64,000 bases of DNA, from the NCBI GenBank assembly GCA_914767715.1, contig OU612072.1, positions 14,384,001 through 14,448,000 of the forward strand, written 5' to 3'. This document shows positions 10,901 to 21,378 of the stretch, piece by piece; the first letter of the stretch is position 1, and the number at the start of each line of letters is the position of its first letter. Source of the DNA: Membranipora membranacea. Its lineage: Eukaryota > Bryozoa > Gymnolaemata > Cheilostomatida > Membraniporidae. Both the position numbers and the translations under genes were made by a program. The notes beneath the pieces were generated by a model that saw only the letters and a program-made list of their open reading frames with translations, was not told where the DNA came from and made no database searches.

Positions 10901-13900
10901 CGGGCGTTTGAAAGTTGAAGAAAAGATTTGGTCAGTTTGAATGAAACCTGTAGAGAAGATTTTCCCATTTCCAGGCAAAATTGAAGAGAAAAAAAGAAAA
11001 TCACCTTTGTATACTATTAAAGTTGTGTGCAAGGCTAGCTCAATTCTTCAGATTTAGGACCAGTTTTATGTCCATTGTCCATTCGATCGGTTTTTTTGAT
11101 GAATATAATCTGAAGATGACAGAAATTGAAGATAGCTTTGCTTGGCAGACAGAGTTATATAGTATTTTATTTTTGTCAACACTACGAAAATGGGTCAAAG
11201 TTTTCCTGTGACTTTGCTATGTGTAGAATTAAATAAATTATAAAAGGTGTTATTATAACCTTATCCAGTCGTACATTTACTGAACATACCTGTAGTTTTG
11301 GGTCTCTGTTTGTATTTGAGTGACATTTCACCGAGGCGAAGCTTTAGTCTTCTCAGCTCATTCTCAGAGTATCGTATTTTGTTTCTAAGACTGATGATGA
11401 TTGGAGAGTACGGTTCAGGTGCTGTAAACGGAGTATTGGATCCGCGATCAGGTACCTGGAGTCATTAACAACATTTTTGATATGTTTTTAAGGATTTCAG
11501 GCTAAAAAGTCATTAGGGCATGAGGAATATTACAGCCTGTGAACCTAATTGCAGTAAAACTGCTGCAAAGTCTGAAAATTTAGATCACAGTGGATCAAAG
11601 TGTTTTATTGCCTCCATCTGAACACTATGATCTACCATGATCCTTGCTTTAGATCCTTACTAATATGCCATATCAAAATATAGTTCATCTGAAATGGACA
11701 TGGTATTGCCCTGCCTTGACACTGTGTACTAAATGAGCACATTTGGAATCTCCCATCACATGAACACAGCAGACCTCGATGACACAGGGTTCAGAGAAAA
11801 GTATGTGTGCTCTTGTGTTTTACTGATCAGGTTCTAGCCGTGGATATAGGAAGATATCTGATTGTGGGCATACATTCCAACACATATAAAGAGTATTGAA
11901 CATAAAACCTGACCCATTTTATAGTGTAGCAGGGCTATTCTCAGTTCGATCATTCAATATATAAGCTGAGAATTGTGGGAACAAATCACAGTTACGGAGT
12001 GGCAAATGTTGATGAGCTCTTAGCTACATTTTCCCACAGACATAGCTATATTTTCATTTTATTCTTCAAACAGATATGAGCAGACAACTGCATATTGATT
12101 GCAGGTGTTGTGGCAGCTAGTTTTAGAGATACCAGCCTACTTGACTGGTAAATTATGTATTTATGTGTAACCGACATATCAGTATTGGAACAACTAGAAA
12201 GTTGAATAAAACTCATGTACGTTTTAATTAATAAATTAATATCTTTCACAATTAAAGTAGAAATGCATTGTGGGATACCTCTACCATGCTCGACTGAAAA
12301 TGAGTCATAACAACACATCAAAGGGGCTTGAGCGATTGTGAACTCATTCATTTGGTTGATTGGGGTTAATCAATTGCAGTGTTCTTCCAGTGAAGGACAG
12401 AGAAGAATATATACCGTCCTGGATAATGTGCTTTGCTTACATTTAGGCTAAGTTGCAGATCCAGGCGTGACTTCAGTTTTTCCAATGCGGCTAACGAATC
12501 TTGGTACTCTGCCAAATGTTTCTCCTACAATAAAAATAACCTTTGTCTGGTTGGTGGGTTGTCTGGTTGAAAGGTCTGCTTTCATTGTTGTCAATATTAG
12601 CATCTAAGAGATGATTGGTCTCTAAAAACAGGATATTAATTTCCTTCATTGCAGTTGGACACTGCACTGCACCAAGATCGATCGGTTGAGTAAAAATCTG
12701 CAGAAGTATCGAATAATCAAGCTTCTTGATGAGCCAAAGAAATACACTCATTTCTGTTATTCGTGATTGCCAAAGAGAAGTTTGAAAGTTTTAGTTTTCA
12801 ACAGCCTCCATGAGGTTAATCAAGGAAGTCCCCAATAGAATTATAATCTTCTGCTTTAGTAGATAGAGACTACCATGGATGTTAGAAAAGACCTTAGACT
12901 TAATTATTTATTTTTTCTATTTGTCTGACACGTTCTTATATAATGTCTATTGTCTTCTCAATGCATGTTTTGAACGGTTTTCAATAGTAAATTTCACATC
13001 ATCATCAAGTCTACACATTAGCACTCACCTTTAACCTATTTAGATCAGACATGGACCTGCTCACAGAGTCAGATGATATAGCCTTAGTTCCCCGCCTGAT
13101 TGAGCCTATAGCCTCAGGATCACTGTTAGAGTAAGATCCGTATTTAATTCTGGGTGTCTCTTTTTGGTCAGGCGATGAAGGCACTTCTGTGATAAAGGAT
13201 TTGCTAGCTGTTTTCTGGGAAAAAAAGACTTGACACTTGAACGGGAAATGACAGTGTTAAAAATGGTGATTGAATTAATGAAATAAATTGATCGTCTGGC
13301 CATTTCATTTTCATGGCAAGCAGTAAAGCATACCCTCATAATTTGTTGCTGTTGCTGCAGTTGAACCTCGACAAGGCTGAGAAGGCAACATCTAAACACA
13401 ACTCAAATATACCATACAGCTTGTCAACAAATACCAATTGTTGACCAGCTAGAAGGCTAAATGGGGTATTGCATAATCAAATTATCTGTGATAATGTAAT
13501 GCCTCAAAACAAACTTACAGCTGTCTGAGAGATAAGACTATAGTATCGGCAGCATTACCTAGATCAAGTGTAATCCTTGATTCCAGTTGCTCCCCTCCCA
13601 CTGGTCACGCTGCAGCCAAGGTGTGTCAGAAGGAGGGGAGCAACTCCGAATGCAGGCAAACATAATAAACTTGGTCTAGCATTACCTGTCGTTGAGTCTT
13701 GGAAGCGTTGAGAGATTTCTGATATGAAGCCATTTGTCTCCTCAAAGTATAGGAGTCCTTTTTGTGAGCTGCCTGACAGATCACCATCTCTAGGTCGTAG
13801 AATCTATACATAGACTTCAACGTCACATCATCTATCCTGTGTTATAAATAAAGTTATCCAAATAGACGGCTTGTTCCTAGATTATGCTTGTGAACAACAT

Positions 13901-15087
13901 CAATACAATGGTATCTATTTATTGGGTGACTGGTAGTCATTTATAATACACTGAGTTTCCATGGATCAAACTAGGGAGTTTGCTGAGTTGTGCACACCAT
14001 GTAGACGGCTCTCAGTTTGCACTGAGCTCGAAGATTCAGTTAGCGCTGAGCTGTTCCAACTATAGCAAGCTGGCAAGGTTGAGTGATTAGCATCGAAGAC
14101 ACTAAGTTAGAAGAGCCGAGTTGGATTCGTGACCGTGGCAGTATTTATTGAAGTGTCAGCTTGATCTCAAACCATTGGAACAGATGCAGTTTGCTCAGGC
14201 AAAGCAATACAACAAGTTTTAAATAAAAATATCACTGAACAATGGTCAATACAAAATGATCAATAATCAATAATCAGTTAAAGATAAACAATCAGTGTGA
14301 CACACGTTTTTTTTGGCAGACTCTGTCATCCTGGTAAGATATTTTCCATAAAATACCAAAAACTAAGGAACGAGCAATCTCTTTTATGGAGAAAAGTTGG
14401 AAAGTAGCAGAAACACTATAATGGTTTTTGGCCAGCTGGGATGGGTGTCTTTGTAAAGTGAAGAGGGTGAGTTAATGTCAGCTAGATATAAGTTAGCTAT
14501 TTCCAGCAATGCACAATGGCAAAAATTTCCTCCTGCTAATACTTTACCTCTCTGGTGTAGGTGGGTTAAACTGTATTGGCCAGTTCTGCGATATCACTCC
14601 CTGCCTGGGGGTGGGGCATAGGGGAGTGACAAGAATTTGGAAGGGGGAGGCTCAAACTATGTGATATCAATTGTGTCCCAACGAGAGAAGCCACATTCTT
14701 TGAGTAGGAGGTGGCTCAGTTGGTTAGAGCGCTGGACCTTTAGCATACAAATGTTGAAGGTCATGGGTTCGAATTCCACTGCAGTTCATCGACTACTTGG
14801 GTTTGGTTGGCCCCCAGGTGTGCTCCAACCCGCCCGCAAACAGAGAGCAACCTGACGCAGATATTGCAGCCACCACTAAGGCACTAATATTTCGCCGCCC
14901 ATGCTTCGGGATGTGGTGTATGATAAAACATCTGATTTTAATCAACCTTTTTAATCTAATCTTACCTGGTGAGAGTCTCAATTTTCTTCTGGCTGTTGTT
15001 AGCTACTCTGGTAGTGAGGCTCAGTTTAGTTTTAGTTACAGCTTTCCCTTTACCCTCCACCACCGTAGGTAAACCTCCTGGCTTCAT
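7913..15087 (-). CDS. Unrecognised 460-residue charged coiled-coil-type protein, nine exons, complete
   Basis: Exons, in transcript order: 15087-14966, 13836-13686, 13214-13029, 12524-12441, 11455-11290, 10348-10188, 9720-9570, 8629-8453, 8097-7913. All introns are GT-AG and the 1383 coding bases close in one frame. An in-frame TGA 9 nt before the ATG fixes the start. I do not recognise the family. Visible: a basic N-terminus (1-40), a helical LTRIDDVTLKSMYRFYDLEM segment, a Ser-rich middle (about 95-150), short amphipathic helices (EKHLAEYQDSLAALEKLKSR and RYSENELRRLKLRLGEM), an EAEEEEEMIDEKNKEL acidic helix (about 241-256), a compact 'GLYVWLGFKTKSEMEKAL' segment, then an acidic stretch followed by KKFKRRRSS and PPPP near the C-terminus. 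No membrane segment or signal peptide is seen, so it is probably cytoplasmic or nuclear. Introns carry two SINEs and two identically placed MITEs. Confidence 0.8.
8675..8878 (-). mobile_element. tRNA-derived SINE family 1, copy a
   Basis: On the minus strand the element begins GTAGGTGGCTCAGTTGGTTA (Pol III A box) and carries a B box like GGGTTTGAATCCC, then the family body (GGGGTTTGGTTGG, GTGTGCTCCGACC, CGCCCATGC) and the tail GATTTTAATCAACCTTTT. It lies in the intron between exons 7 and 8 of the minus-strand gene, in sense orientation. Confidence 0.9.
9444..9562. mobile_element. Hairpin MITE at 5' splice site, copy B
   Basis: A 119-bp element bounded by AGATCAAGG... and ...TTTGGTCT (inverted AGAYCAAG ends; imperfect homology of about 24 bp into each arm, including GTTTGC). 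Inner arms CACTGAT/ATCAGTG add a hairpin. It is flanked by a 9-bp direct repeat TACGCACCT (9435-9443 and 9563-9571). Read on the gene strand the repeat is AG|GTGCGTA: the last two bases of exon 7 plus the first seven of the intron. Confidence 0.85.
13561..13677. mobile_element. Hairpin MITE at 5' splice site, copy A
   Basis: A 117-bp relative of the element at 9444-9562: ends AGATCAAG...CTTGGTCT and a perfect inner inverted repeat GTTGCTCCCCTCC/GGAGGGGAGCAAC. It is flanked by a 10-bp direct repeat AGCATTACCT (13551-13560 and 13678-13687). On the gene strand this is AG|GTAATGCT, again spanning an exon/intron junction, that of exon 2. Confidence 0.88.
14703..14953 (+). mobile_element. tRNA-derived SINE family 1, copy b
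   Basis: A full-length copy with A box (GTGGCTCAGTTGGTTAGAGC), B box (GGGTTCGAATTCC), the body and the GATTTTAATCAACC tail. It is antisense in intron 1 of the minus-strand gene; its 3' end stops only about 12 nt from the exon 1 donor at 14965. Confidence 0.92.
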
Positions 15088-15411
15088 GGCATTTCAATCA
15101 GATGCTAATTAAAACTAGCAGTACCTTCGATATCGACGACGAGCTCTTCCAACAAAGCAAGCAATAAGATTAATTGAAAATGTCAAAAGTTAAATAGTTT
15201 GATATCTGTATTTGCAAAACTTAATTTATACAGCTGATGTTGACTAATGTCACTTATCCTTACAAAGTGGTTAAGTATCAGTCTAAAAGTATGATGAGAA
15301 CAGAAAACAATGGATAATATGATACATTTGTATTATGATTGCTGTAAACATTGCTACAAACCTTATTATCAAACAAAGGTTACTCTGTACAAATGATGAT
15401 GTGGTATACTA

Positions 15412-15595
15412 TTACATGTATATCACTGATTGATAGAGAGTGAGCTTATTCACTTAGCATGAGTACCATCACAAGGAATTCGGTGTGGCAACCACAGTTC
15501 AATTTTACTAATCAGGGGCGGGTAGTGTTAGGTATTTGTACTAAATTGATCAGAGATGCACATGATAAAAGTGCAGTTTGGATGTCAGTGTAGAT
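15412..15595 (+). repeat. Dispersed repeat copy 2
   Basis: Diverged match to 3905-4095 in the GT31 intron, same orientation (shared GAGTACCATCA, GGTATTTGT, GATCAGAGAT and GGATGTCAGTGT blocks). No coding potential is seen. Confidence 0.6.
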
Positions 15596-15599
15596 ACTC

Positions 15600-17234
15600 C
15601 GTACAAATGATTGCTGGCAACCATCTCAGCGCAACATGTATCAGCAAAATAACGCAAACACTCAAGGTGTTAATCAGTGTAACTTGAACAAAGAGATTGT
15701 ACTGATGGTCTTAGCTTTTAATGTACTATAAATTTTCTAATTAAAATGGCTTACCTTCTAATCTTGTTGGGCATAGGTTAGGGTTTTAGTCGCTAAGTAA
15801 GTTTTAATCCCAATGATCCTAGCACTAAACTGGGGTCCTATTTACATCATTATAAAGTAAATAACTTGGATATAAAGGGTACAGCAATAATAATATTGCT
15901 TTGGCATTTAGCCCATTCAAACACTCAGTAAAAAGTTTTCAAAGGCTTTAACATGTTTTTACAATCCAATCAAAATAATACACTGTTATTGTTCTAAATT
16001 ACAAATAAAATGTTTTGCGTAATAAAATTACACAACACATTATAATTGCCCTGTGAAAAGTTGAGTGAAACTCTCTCAGAGTCTTTGATCAGTATCCAAT
16101 TTGATATGACTGATTACATCAATCGGCATAATTGAATTTGGTGTATTGAGACTTACTGCTAGGGCTGAGCAATACTAAGTTCGTGTATATGGTCAGCGAC
16201 AATGCAGCAATTTCATAATATATGGAATGCTCTGAAATCCAATCAAGGCTGCTGAGTTTAAAAAAAGAAAAACTTAATAAAAATATGCAAACTTTACACA
16301 CCATCTTTGCCATCAAAATGTCCAACACTAGGGAAATATTTTTGATTGTTGCTGAAAACCATTGCAAGTTCTCGAGGCGCTGCCCAGCTCTAGGTCTCAT
16401 GCATAGTTAAAAACTACTCAGTCATAACATAATACCCAAAGTATGTTTCATAGCAAGTGTGTACGTCAGATTGAAACACTAGTGCGATACAAATTTCTAA
16501 ACTAATATTCTGATGAGGTGATTAACGGCACAAGCCACTTAGAGCTTCTATGCCTTTTCACCTCCTGACTGTTCTGAAGCGAAGCTCGAAAAGTAAAATA
16601 GCATGTGAACCTTTTGCCCCATGATCAAAGAGATATCAGATAATATATCCTTTGCCTATTATTCGATTTGTCAATTTATACTTCGATAAAGAGGTATCAT
16701 GGAATAAATTGCAGAAGCACTAAACTATATTTCGCAGGTCATGTAATATTTTTAATCATCGCGGTGGGTGGGGGGGGGGGGAGAGTTAAGTTCTATCAGG
16801 TTGCCGCTTTAGTTTTGTCTCAGTGATCCTGCAAACCTCCTCTGCTGCACAACAACATCACATCAACCTGTTGGAAAAATAGAATAAAGAATTGAAGTTA
16901 TTCGGAATTGTCTATCCTTTCAAATAGACTGGACAACTCCTAATTATGTAACATCGACCTAGGCTCATTAGCCAATGTGTTGGCTGTCGTTTTAGTAGCT
17001 GGGTCCATTCTGCCTGCAGAATCGCTTTGTGACCTAGTGTATATCTGCAGCACAGGGGTTGTGGCGCTGCCTTCCATCAGATAAATCAATTCCAAGAGTT
17101 CAAAGGTATGAGATAGCAAAGCAAGGGTTCAATTCAGGCCCAAATATTGACTTTGTTTTTTTTCCAATTTAGGTACTCAGTCTTTGTGATTAATTCAGGC
17201 CCTATACTGCAGAGATGAAGACATGCCTAAACAT
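15600..17234. other. Intergenic, no gene seen
   Basis: AT-rich sequence upstream of the minus-strand gene. It holds short random frames and a G-run near 16764-16780. I see no conserved exon, tRNA or terminal-repeat element. Confidence 0.5.
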
Positions 17235-18213
17235 AGCAACATCACTGGCTACTAACTACAACAAGCCACTCTTTTTTGTTCGACTGAATCATTAAATAGG
17301 GAGTTTATTTCCCTGTCATGTACCTGTCATCTGGTCAAAGAAAGCGAAATCTGATAGCGTTTGCAGCCCCCTGCAAGCGTCTCCCTAAAACTGCACCGAG
17401 TTTATGCTTGGGGGTAGAATGACGCATCTCTAGGCCTTTTGGTTTTGATTCATTGAATTGCCATTGCCTAATTTTCAATGTAGGTGATCTTACATGGGTG
17501 GACAAAGCAAAGGTTGTGGTTATGATGTCTAGATTGATTGATTTACTCACTGTCAAATTCCATCCCCTGGTCACTTACTACGTGTGAGGAGATTCTCTCA
17601 GATATGTTAGTGTACCTGTGCAAATGCTGTGTTCACTGCTGTGCTTACAAAAACTTAATTATTCAAGTGTAAAAATTCTACAGCTAACAAGGGTCCTCTT
17701 CCTTAGGGAAAATCTTCACAGGGAAACAACAATAAATGTGAACGGAGTTCCTAATTTGCATCTGATACTGTAACCAGAAAGTGATATGTGCGTCAATCGT
17801 ACTGAATCTCTGCTGAATTTAAGTGTACGTGATGGTGTGCATGGTCATGTCAGACATAAATATACGTATTTGTGATATTTTACATATTAGTATCTTCTCA
17901 TGGTAGCACTTTTGACGCAGCTAGTTTTCATGGTTTGAGACCAAGGAAGCATATGAAGCTAATGAGCCTGTGATAGGATTGACTGACAACTTCTTTATTA
18001 GCTTGGCTTGGCACATGTGATGATGCGATTGCGACAATTCTGAAAATCAGCATGATGTTATAGCCAGAAAATTCAGTAATCAAACTTGGCTATCGAATCT
18101 ACTTGGAATAGGCTAGCTGAGTTTTGGTCTTTGATGTCAAATTTTAGATGGTGGCCTTCCTCACACTGAATAAATATGATACAATAACAGTACAATCCTT
18201 AAGATCAGCAGTA

Positions 18214-18458
18214 GGAGTAGGAGGTGGCTCAGTTGGTTAGAGCGCCGTCCGTTGACATGCATATGTTGAAGGTCACGGGTTCAAATCCCACTGCAGTCCA
18301 TCGACTACTGGGGTTTGGTTGGCCCCCTTGTGTGCTCCGACCTACCTGCAAACCTGAGAGCGAGTTGGCACAAATATTGCAGCCTCGCCGTTAAGGCACT
18401 ACAATTTCGCCGCCCATGCTTCGGGATGTGCTAGTGATAAGACATCCCGATTTAAAAT
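18214..18458 (+). mobile_element. tRNA-derived SINE family 1, copy c
   Basis: Full A box and B box (GGGTTCAAATCCC) plus the family body ending GATAAGACATCCCGATTTAAA. I do not find this copy in the corresponding stretch of the second duplication unit (around 33780), where the flanking GATACAATGAGAGTAAAATC continues without it, so it inserted after the duplication or was lost from unit 2. Confidence 0.9.
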
Positions 18459-18767
18459 TTTTTTTCAAGATCTAGCCTTGTCACGCGGTTACAATACAAA
18501 AGTAGAGTTCCACTTGTCAAACGGGTTTATTTAATCACTGAATTTTTTGGCTGTGACATCAGAAAAAGCTCTATTAGGCAATAAACTGCTTATTGTCAAA
18601 TTTGTCGCATTCAAAAATCACATAGTCATAGTCACGTCATATAGTCATTTTGCCAAGCCAAGCTAATAAAGAAGTCGTCAGTCAATCCTGTCAGAGGTCA
18701 TAATGTTTTCAGTGGTCCTCTTGCCTGGCACATTTCATTTCCTGCAGAAATATGATATTGATTGATG

Positions 18768-18999
18768 CCCTGTTTATGACAAAACAGAGGGTGAGCTGCC
18801 CCTAAAGAGGGACCCGAGGTGCCCGAAGTCCTCGTACTGAGAGTGTGATACATCCTAGTGAACTAGAGTGCATCCTTGAGGTGAGGTCAACGGGGGACGT
18901 CCTAATCGTGAGTGTGCAGCAAACTGCCAAAAAATGAAACAGGCACTTATCGCCATTGGCAGTGACACGTTGATCTTAGCCAATAGGCCGAAAAGCGAT
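18768..18999 (-). mobile_element. U2 snRNA-headed short retroelement, copy 1
   Basis: On the minus strand it starts ATCGCTTTTCGGCCTATTGG and continues CTAAGATCAACGTG, i.e. the U2 snRNA 5' end with few changes. A non-U2 body of about 190 bp follows (GCCTGTTTCA, GCTGCACACTC, GTATCACACTCTCAGTACG) ending in CATAAACAGGG. It belongs to the duplicated block and is the counterpart of the copy at 34112-34298. Confidence 0.8.
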
Positions 19000-19140
19000 C
19001 AAGTCGATTCAATAAATACACACTTAGACAGGACAAAATATCAAGTGAATAAAATGGACCAGTCGGGTACTTGACAAGCTAAAAACATGCTTTTGTCAGA
19101 AAAAAACTTCGCTTTGGAAAGGTCCTGAAAAATTAGGAAT

Positions 19141-20524
19141 CATGTTGGAGGAAATCACATTGACTTGAAAATTCATGGAGAATGATCAACACAGTTCAAT
19201 TAGCAGGCTGCCAGAGATTATCTCAATGTTTTAATGTTTTTATGACCAATAACCTTTCATTGAAGATTAATCACAATGGTTTCTTATAAATCCTGTCATC
19301 AAATTATCATTATCATAACTATAACTGACAACTTGACCTCTCTATGGGAAGGTGAAGCGGGTAGCATGAGAGCATAGGCCTGCTTTGATGAGCAATAAAT
19401 ACAATATAATCCTCCTCATTCATTTTATTAGATATGAGATAATAAATTATCTGGTTGAGATTGTTCCTTTTTGATGCACCCCAAAACATTGACTATAATA
19501 ATGATCCATGATATCTCTTTATATTAACCTTAGATAATCAGGAAGATGTTTCAACATAAAACTCAGAAAAATTGCCTCTTCAACTGTCTACTGAGCCACG
19601 GGAATAATGTTAGCGGAGAGAAGGAATGTTTTGTGAAATGATGAAATTTGGCTTTGTTTTTAGCTTTGTCATGTACCCGATTTCTTATTCACTTTGTATT
19701 TTGTCCTGGATAAGTGTCCCTCTATCAACCCTCCATACAAACCAACCAGGTCCTCGTAGTTGCCAATAGAACAAATGGTAAACGAATTGCTGTATCCGGG
19801 TAGCCATAATATCTACAGGAAAGGAAACGTTACAAATCAGCAGTTTTTGATGTCACGCAAATAAAAAAAATTGTTTATAATCAATCACACTATGAAAGTG
19901 CAATGCCATGTTTATCTTGAAGTCATTATTCTATGTCAAGAATGAATATCATCCAGATGGAGTCCATATCTATAAATATATATATAATTATGTATATTAT
20001 ATATACACATCGTTATCAAGATGGCATACATCAGACTGATGAATTCTAGATGCAAACTGCCCCATTAACTTATAGTCGGAATGGTTATTGCTTTTCCCCA
20101 GCGTATCAACCAGACATTATAATTTGCAAACTGTACCTTCGAACTGTTGTATAAAGGGATGAATGGAATGGAAGATTGACTCTGAGATGCGAGTTTCAGA
20201 AAGTGGACTAAGTTGCCATCTTACATCTTGCCTTTGAAAATTTGCAAACCAAGCACATTTAGAATTATCCAAACGCTTTGGTGCAAGAAGCCACCAGCCT
20301 GAATTGACTGGTTTAGTTTACACAAAGTACCAGATTGGATTATCTTTCACTCATGTGACCTTCATTGATCAGCGAGATTACATTTTGCAACCAAACAAAC
20401 ACAATTAATCGCTATTATGATCTTCCAGACCTGTAAGACATAAGATTTGTAACATACGCAAAAACTTGTAAAAATTTATGGATTCCTTTGGTGTTCTGTG
20501 CGAGTATGTGTACAGGTAGGATAT
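19141..20524. other. Intergenic, no gene seen
   Basis: AT-rich sequence inside duplication unit 1. Nothing coding; a (TA)n-like stretch lies near 19970-20005. Confidence 0.45.
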
Positions 20525-20930
20525 ACATAGTTCAAGTTTGATCCATTTTGCCACATTGGAGTTGCCCCCCTCTTCAAGAGAATTATCAATGAAGAAAATT
20601 ATCAACCAGGGAGGAAGGGAATTCTCACTGCTTTCCAAATTTTATCCAAAACTGCAAGGCTGAAATGGTTTATCCCTTTGAATAATCAAACCAACCTGGA
20701 TCAGGGCATTGGCAAATGGCTACAACAGACAAACCTTCGGAATGGTGCAATGACATGATATCTTGATGTCATATGGATAAAAATTATTTGTTTATTGACT
20801 ATCATCCTATGTTGGCATCACAATTCGAGGTCATTACACTAAATCACTTCCATGTCCTGATTGGGTTTAAATCTATAGCATCCTCATATTGACAACATGT
20901 CAAATATGATGGCTCATAGGAAGTGAAGTG
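20525..20930 (+). repeat. Interspersed repeat related to 40500-40860 and 43275-43410; its start resembles the splice-site MITE
   Basis: Bases about 20670-20930 align with 40500-40860 and partly 43275-43410 (GGCATTGGCAAATGGCT..., ACAAACCTTCGGAAT, a CATCCT/CATATTGACA/CATGTCA end block). The stretch at 20528-20575 (TCAAGTTTGATCCATTTTGC) is about 80% like the terminus of the MITE at 9444. A second terminus could not be matched cleanly, so the relation is tentative. Confidence 0.45.
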
Positions 20931-20965
20931 TGATAGGACACTGCTATGCATTAAAAATTCGTAGT

Positions 20966-21060
20966 GGTGAGTGTGCAGCAAGCTGCCAGAAACTGAAACA
21001 GGCACTAATCAGCCATTAGCCATGACACTTTGATCTTAGCCAACAGGCCAAGAGGCTCGT
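20966..21060 (-). mobile_element. U2 snRNA-headed element, truncated copy 2
   Basis: The head and first part of the body only. The head is degenerate (CTTGGCCTGTTGGCTAAGAT within ACGAGCCT...) and is followed by AAAGTGTCATGGC and the CAGTTTCTGGCAGCTTGCTG segment. It lies directly beside the full copy at 21080-21313. Confidence 0.75.
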
Positions 21061-21079
21061 ACTTAATAAAATAGATGTC

Positions 21080-21313
21080 CCCCCTGTTTATGACAAAACA
21101 AAGGGTGGGCTGCCCCTAAAGAGGGACGCAAGTTGCCCGGAGTCCTCGTACTGAGAGTGTGATACATCCTAGTAAACTAGAATGCATCCTAGAGGTGAGG
21201 CCATGGTGGACCTCCTAATCATGAGTGTGCAGCAAGCTGCCAGAAACTGAAACAGGCACTAATCAGCCATTGGCCATGACACTTTGATCTTAGCCAATAG
21301 GCCGAGAAGCGAT
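21080..21313 (-). mobile_element. U2 snRNA-headed short retroelement, full copy 3 with perfect TSD
   Basis: A 234-bp element whose first 31 bases on the minus strand match the U2 snRNA 5' end with one change (ATCGCTTCTCGGCCTATTGG, then CTAAGATCAA). The body is not U2: no Sm site, no GTAGTA branch-site-pairing sequence, no U2 stem-loops. A 12-bp direct repeat AAAATAGATGTC flanks it exactly (21068-21079 and 21314-21325), as expected for LINE-type target-primed insertion. The matching place in unit 2 (about 44250-44262) lacks it. Confidence 0.88.
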
Positions 21314-21378
21314 AAAATAGATGTCTTTAGACAACAGCAATGCTCTATGCAAGGAGTTAAACTCCTTGCTTTATGTAA

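Larger units (their letters stand above)
17235..19140 (+). repeat. Segmental duplication block, unit 1
   Basis: Aligns with 32870-34435 in the same order and orientation. Markers are CAAGCCACTCTTTTTT, GAATCATTAAATAGGGA, TAATAAAGAAGTCGTCAGTC, the U2-headed element, and the flank CTTGACAAG...CTTTGGAAA. It marks the left end of the first of two tandem units that each finish with an SLC5 gene. Private insertions in either unit date later transpositions. Confidence 0.8.

Noticed and set aside
9435-13687. The two splice-site MITEs as precise, newly made introns (element plus one TSD spliced out exactly)
   Set aside because: Joining the exon to the distal TSD copy gives a stop within three codons (exon 7) or seven codons (exon 2), and a good acceptor with conserved phase exists further downstream. 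They lengthen existing introns instead.
14703-14790. A functional tRNA gene
   Set aside because: A and B boxes are present, but the acceptor stem does not pair, a constant body of about 170 bp follows, and the same unit recurs elsewhere, so it is a SINE head.
21281-21313. A genuine U2 snRNA gene
   Set aside because: Only the first 30 or so bases match. The branch-site-pairing region, Sm site and 3' stem-loops of U2 are missing and a foreign body follows.
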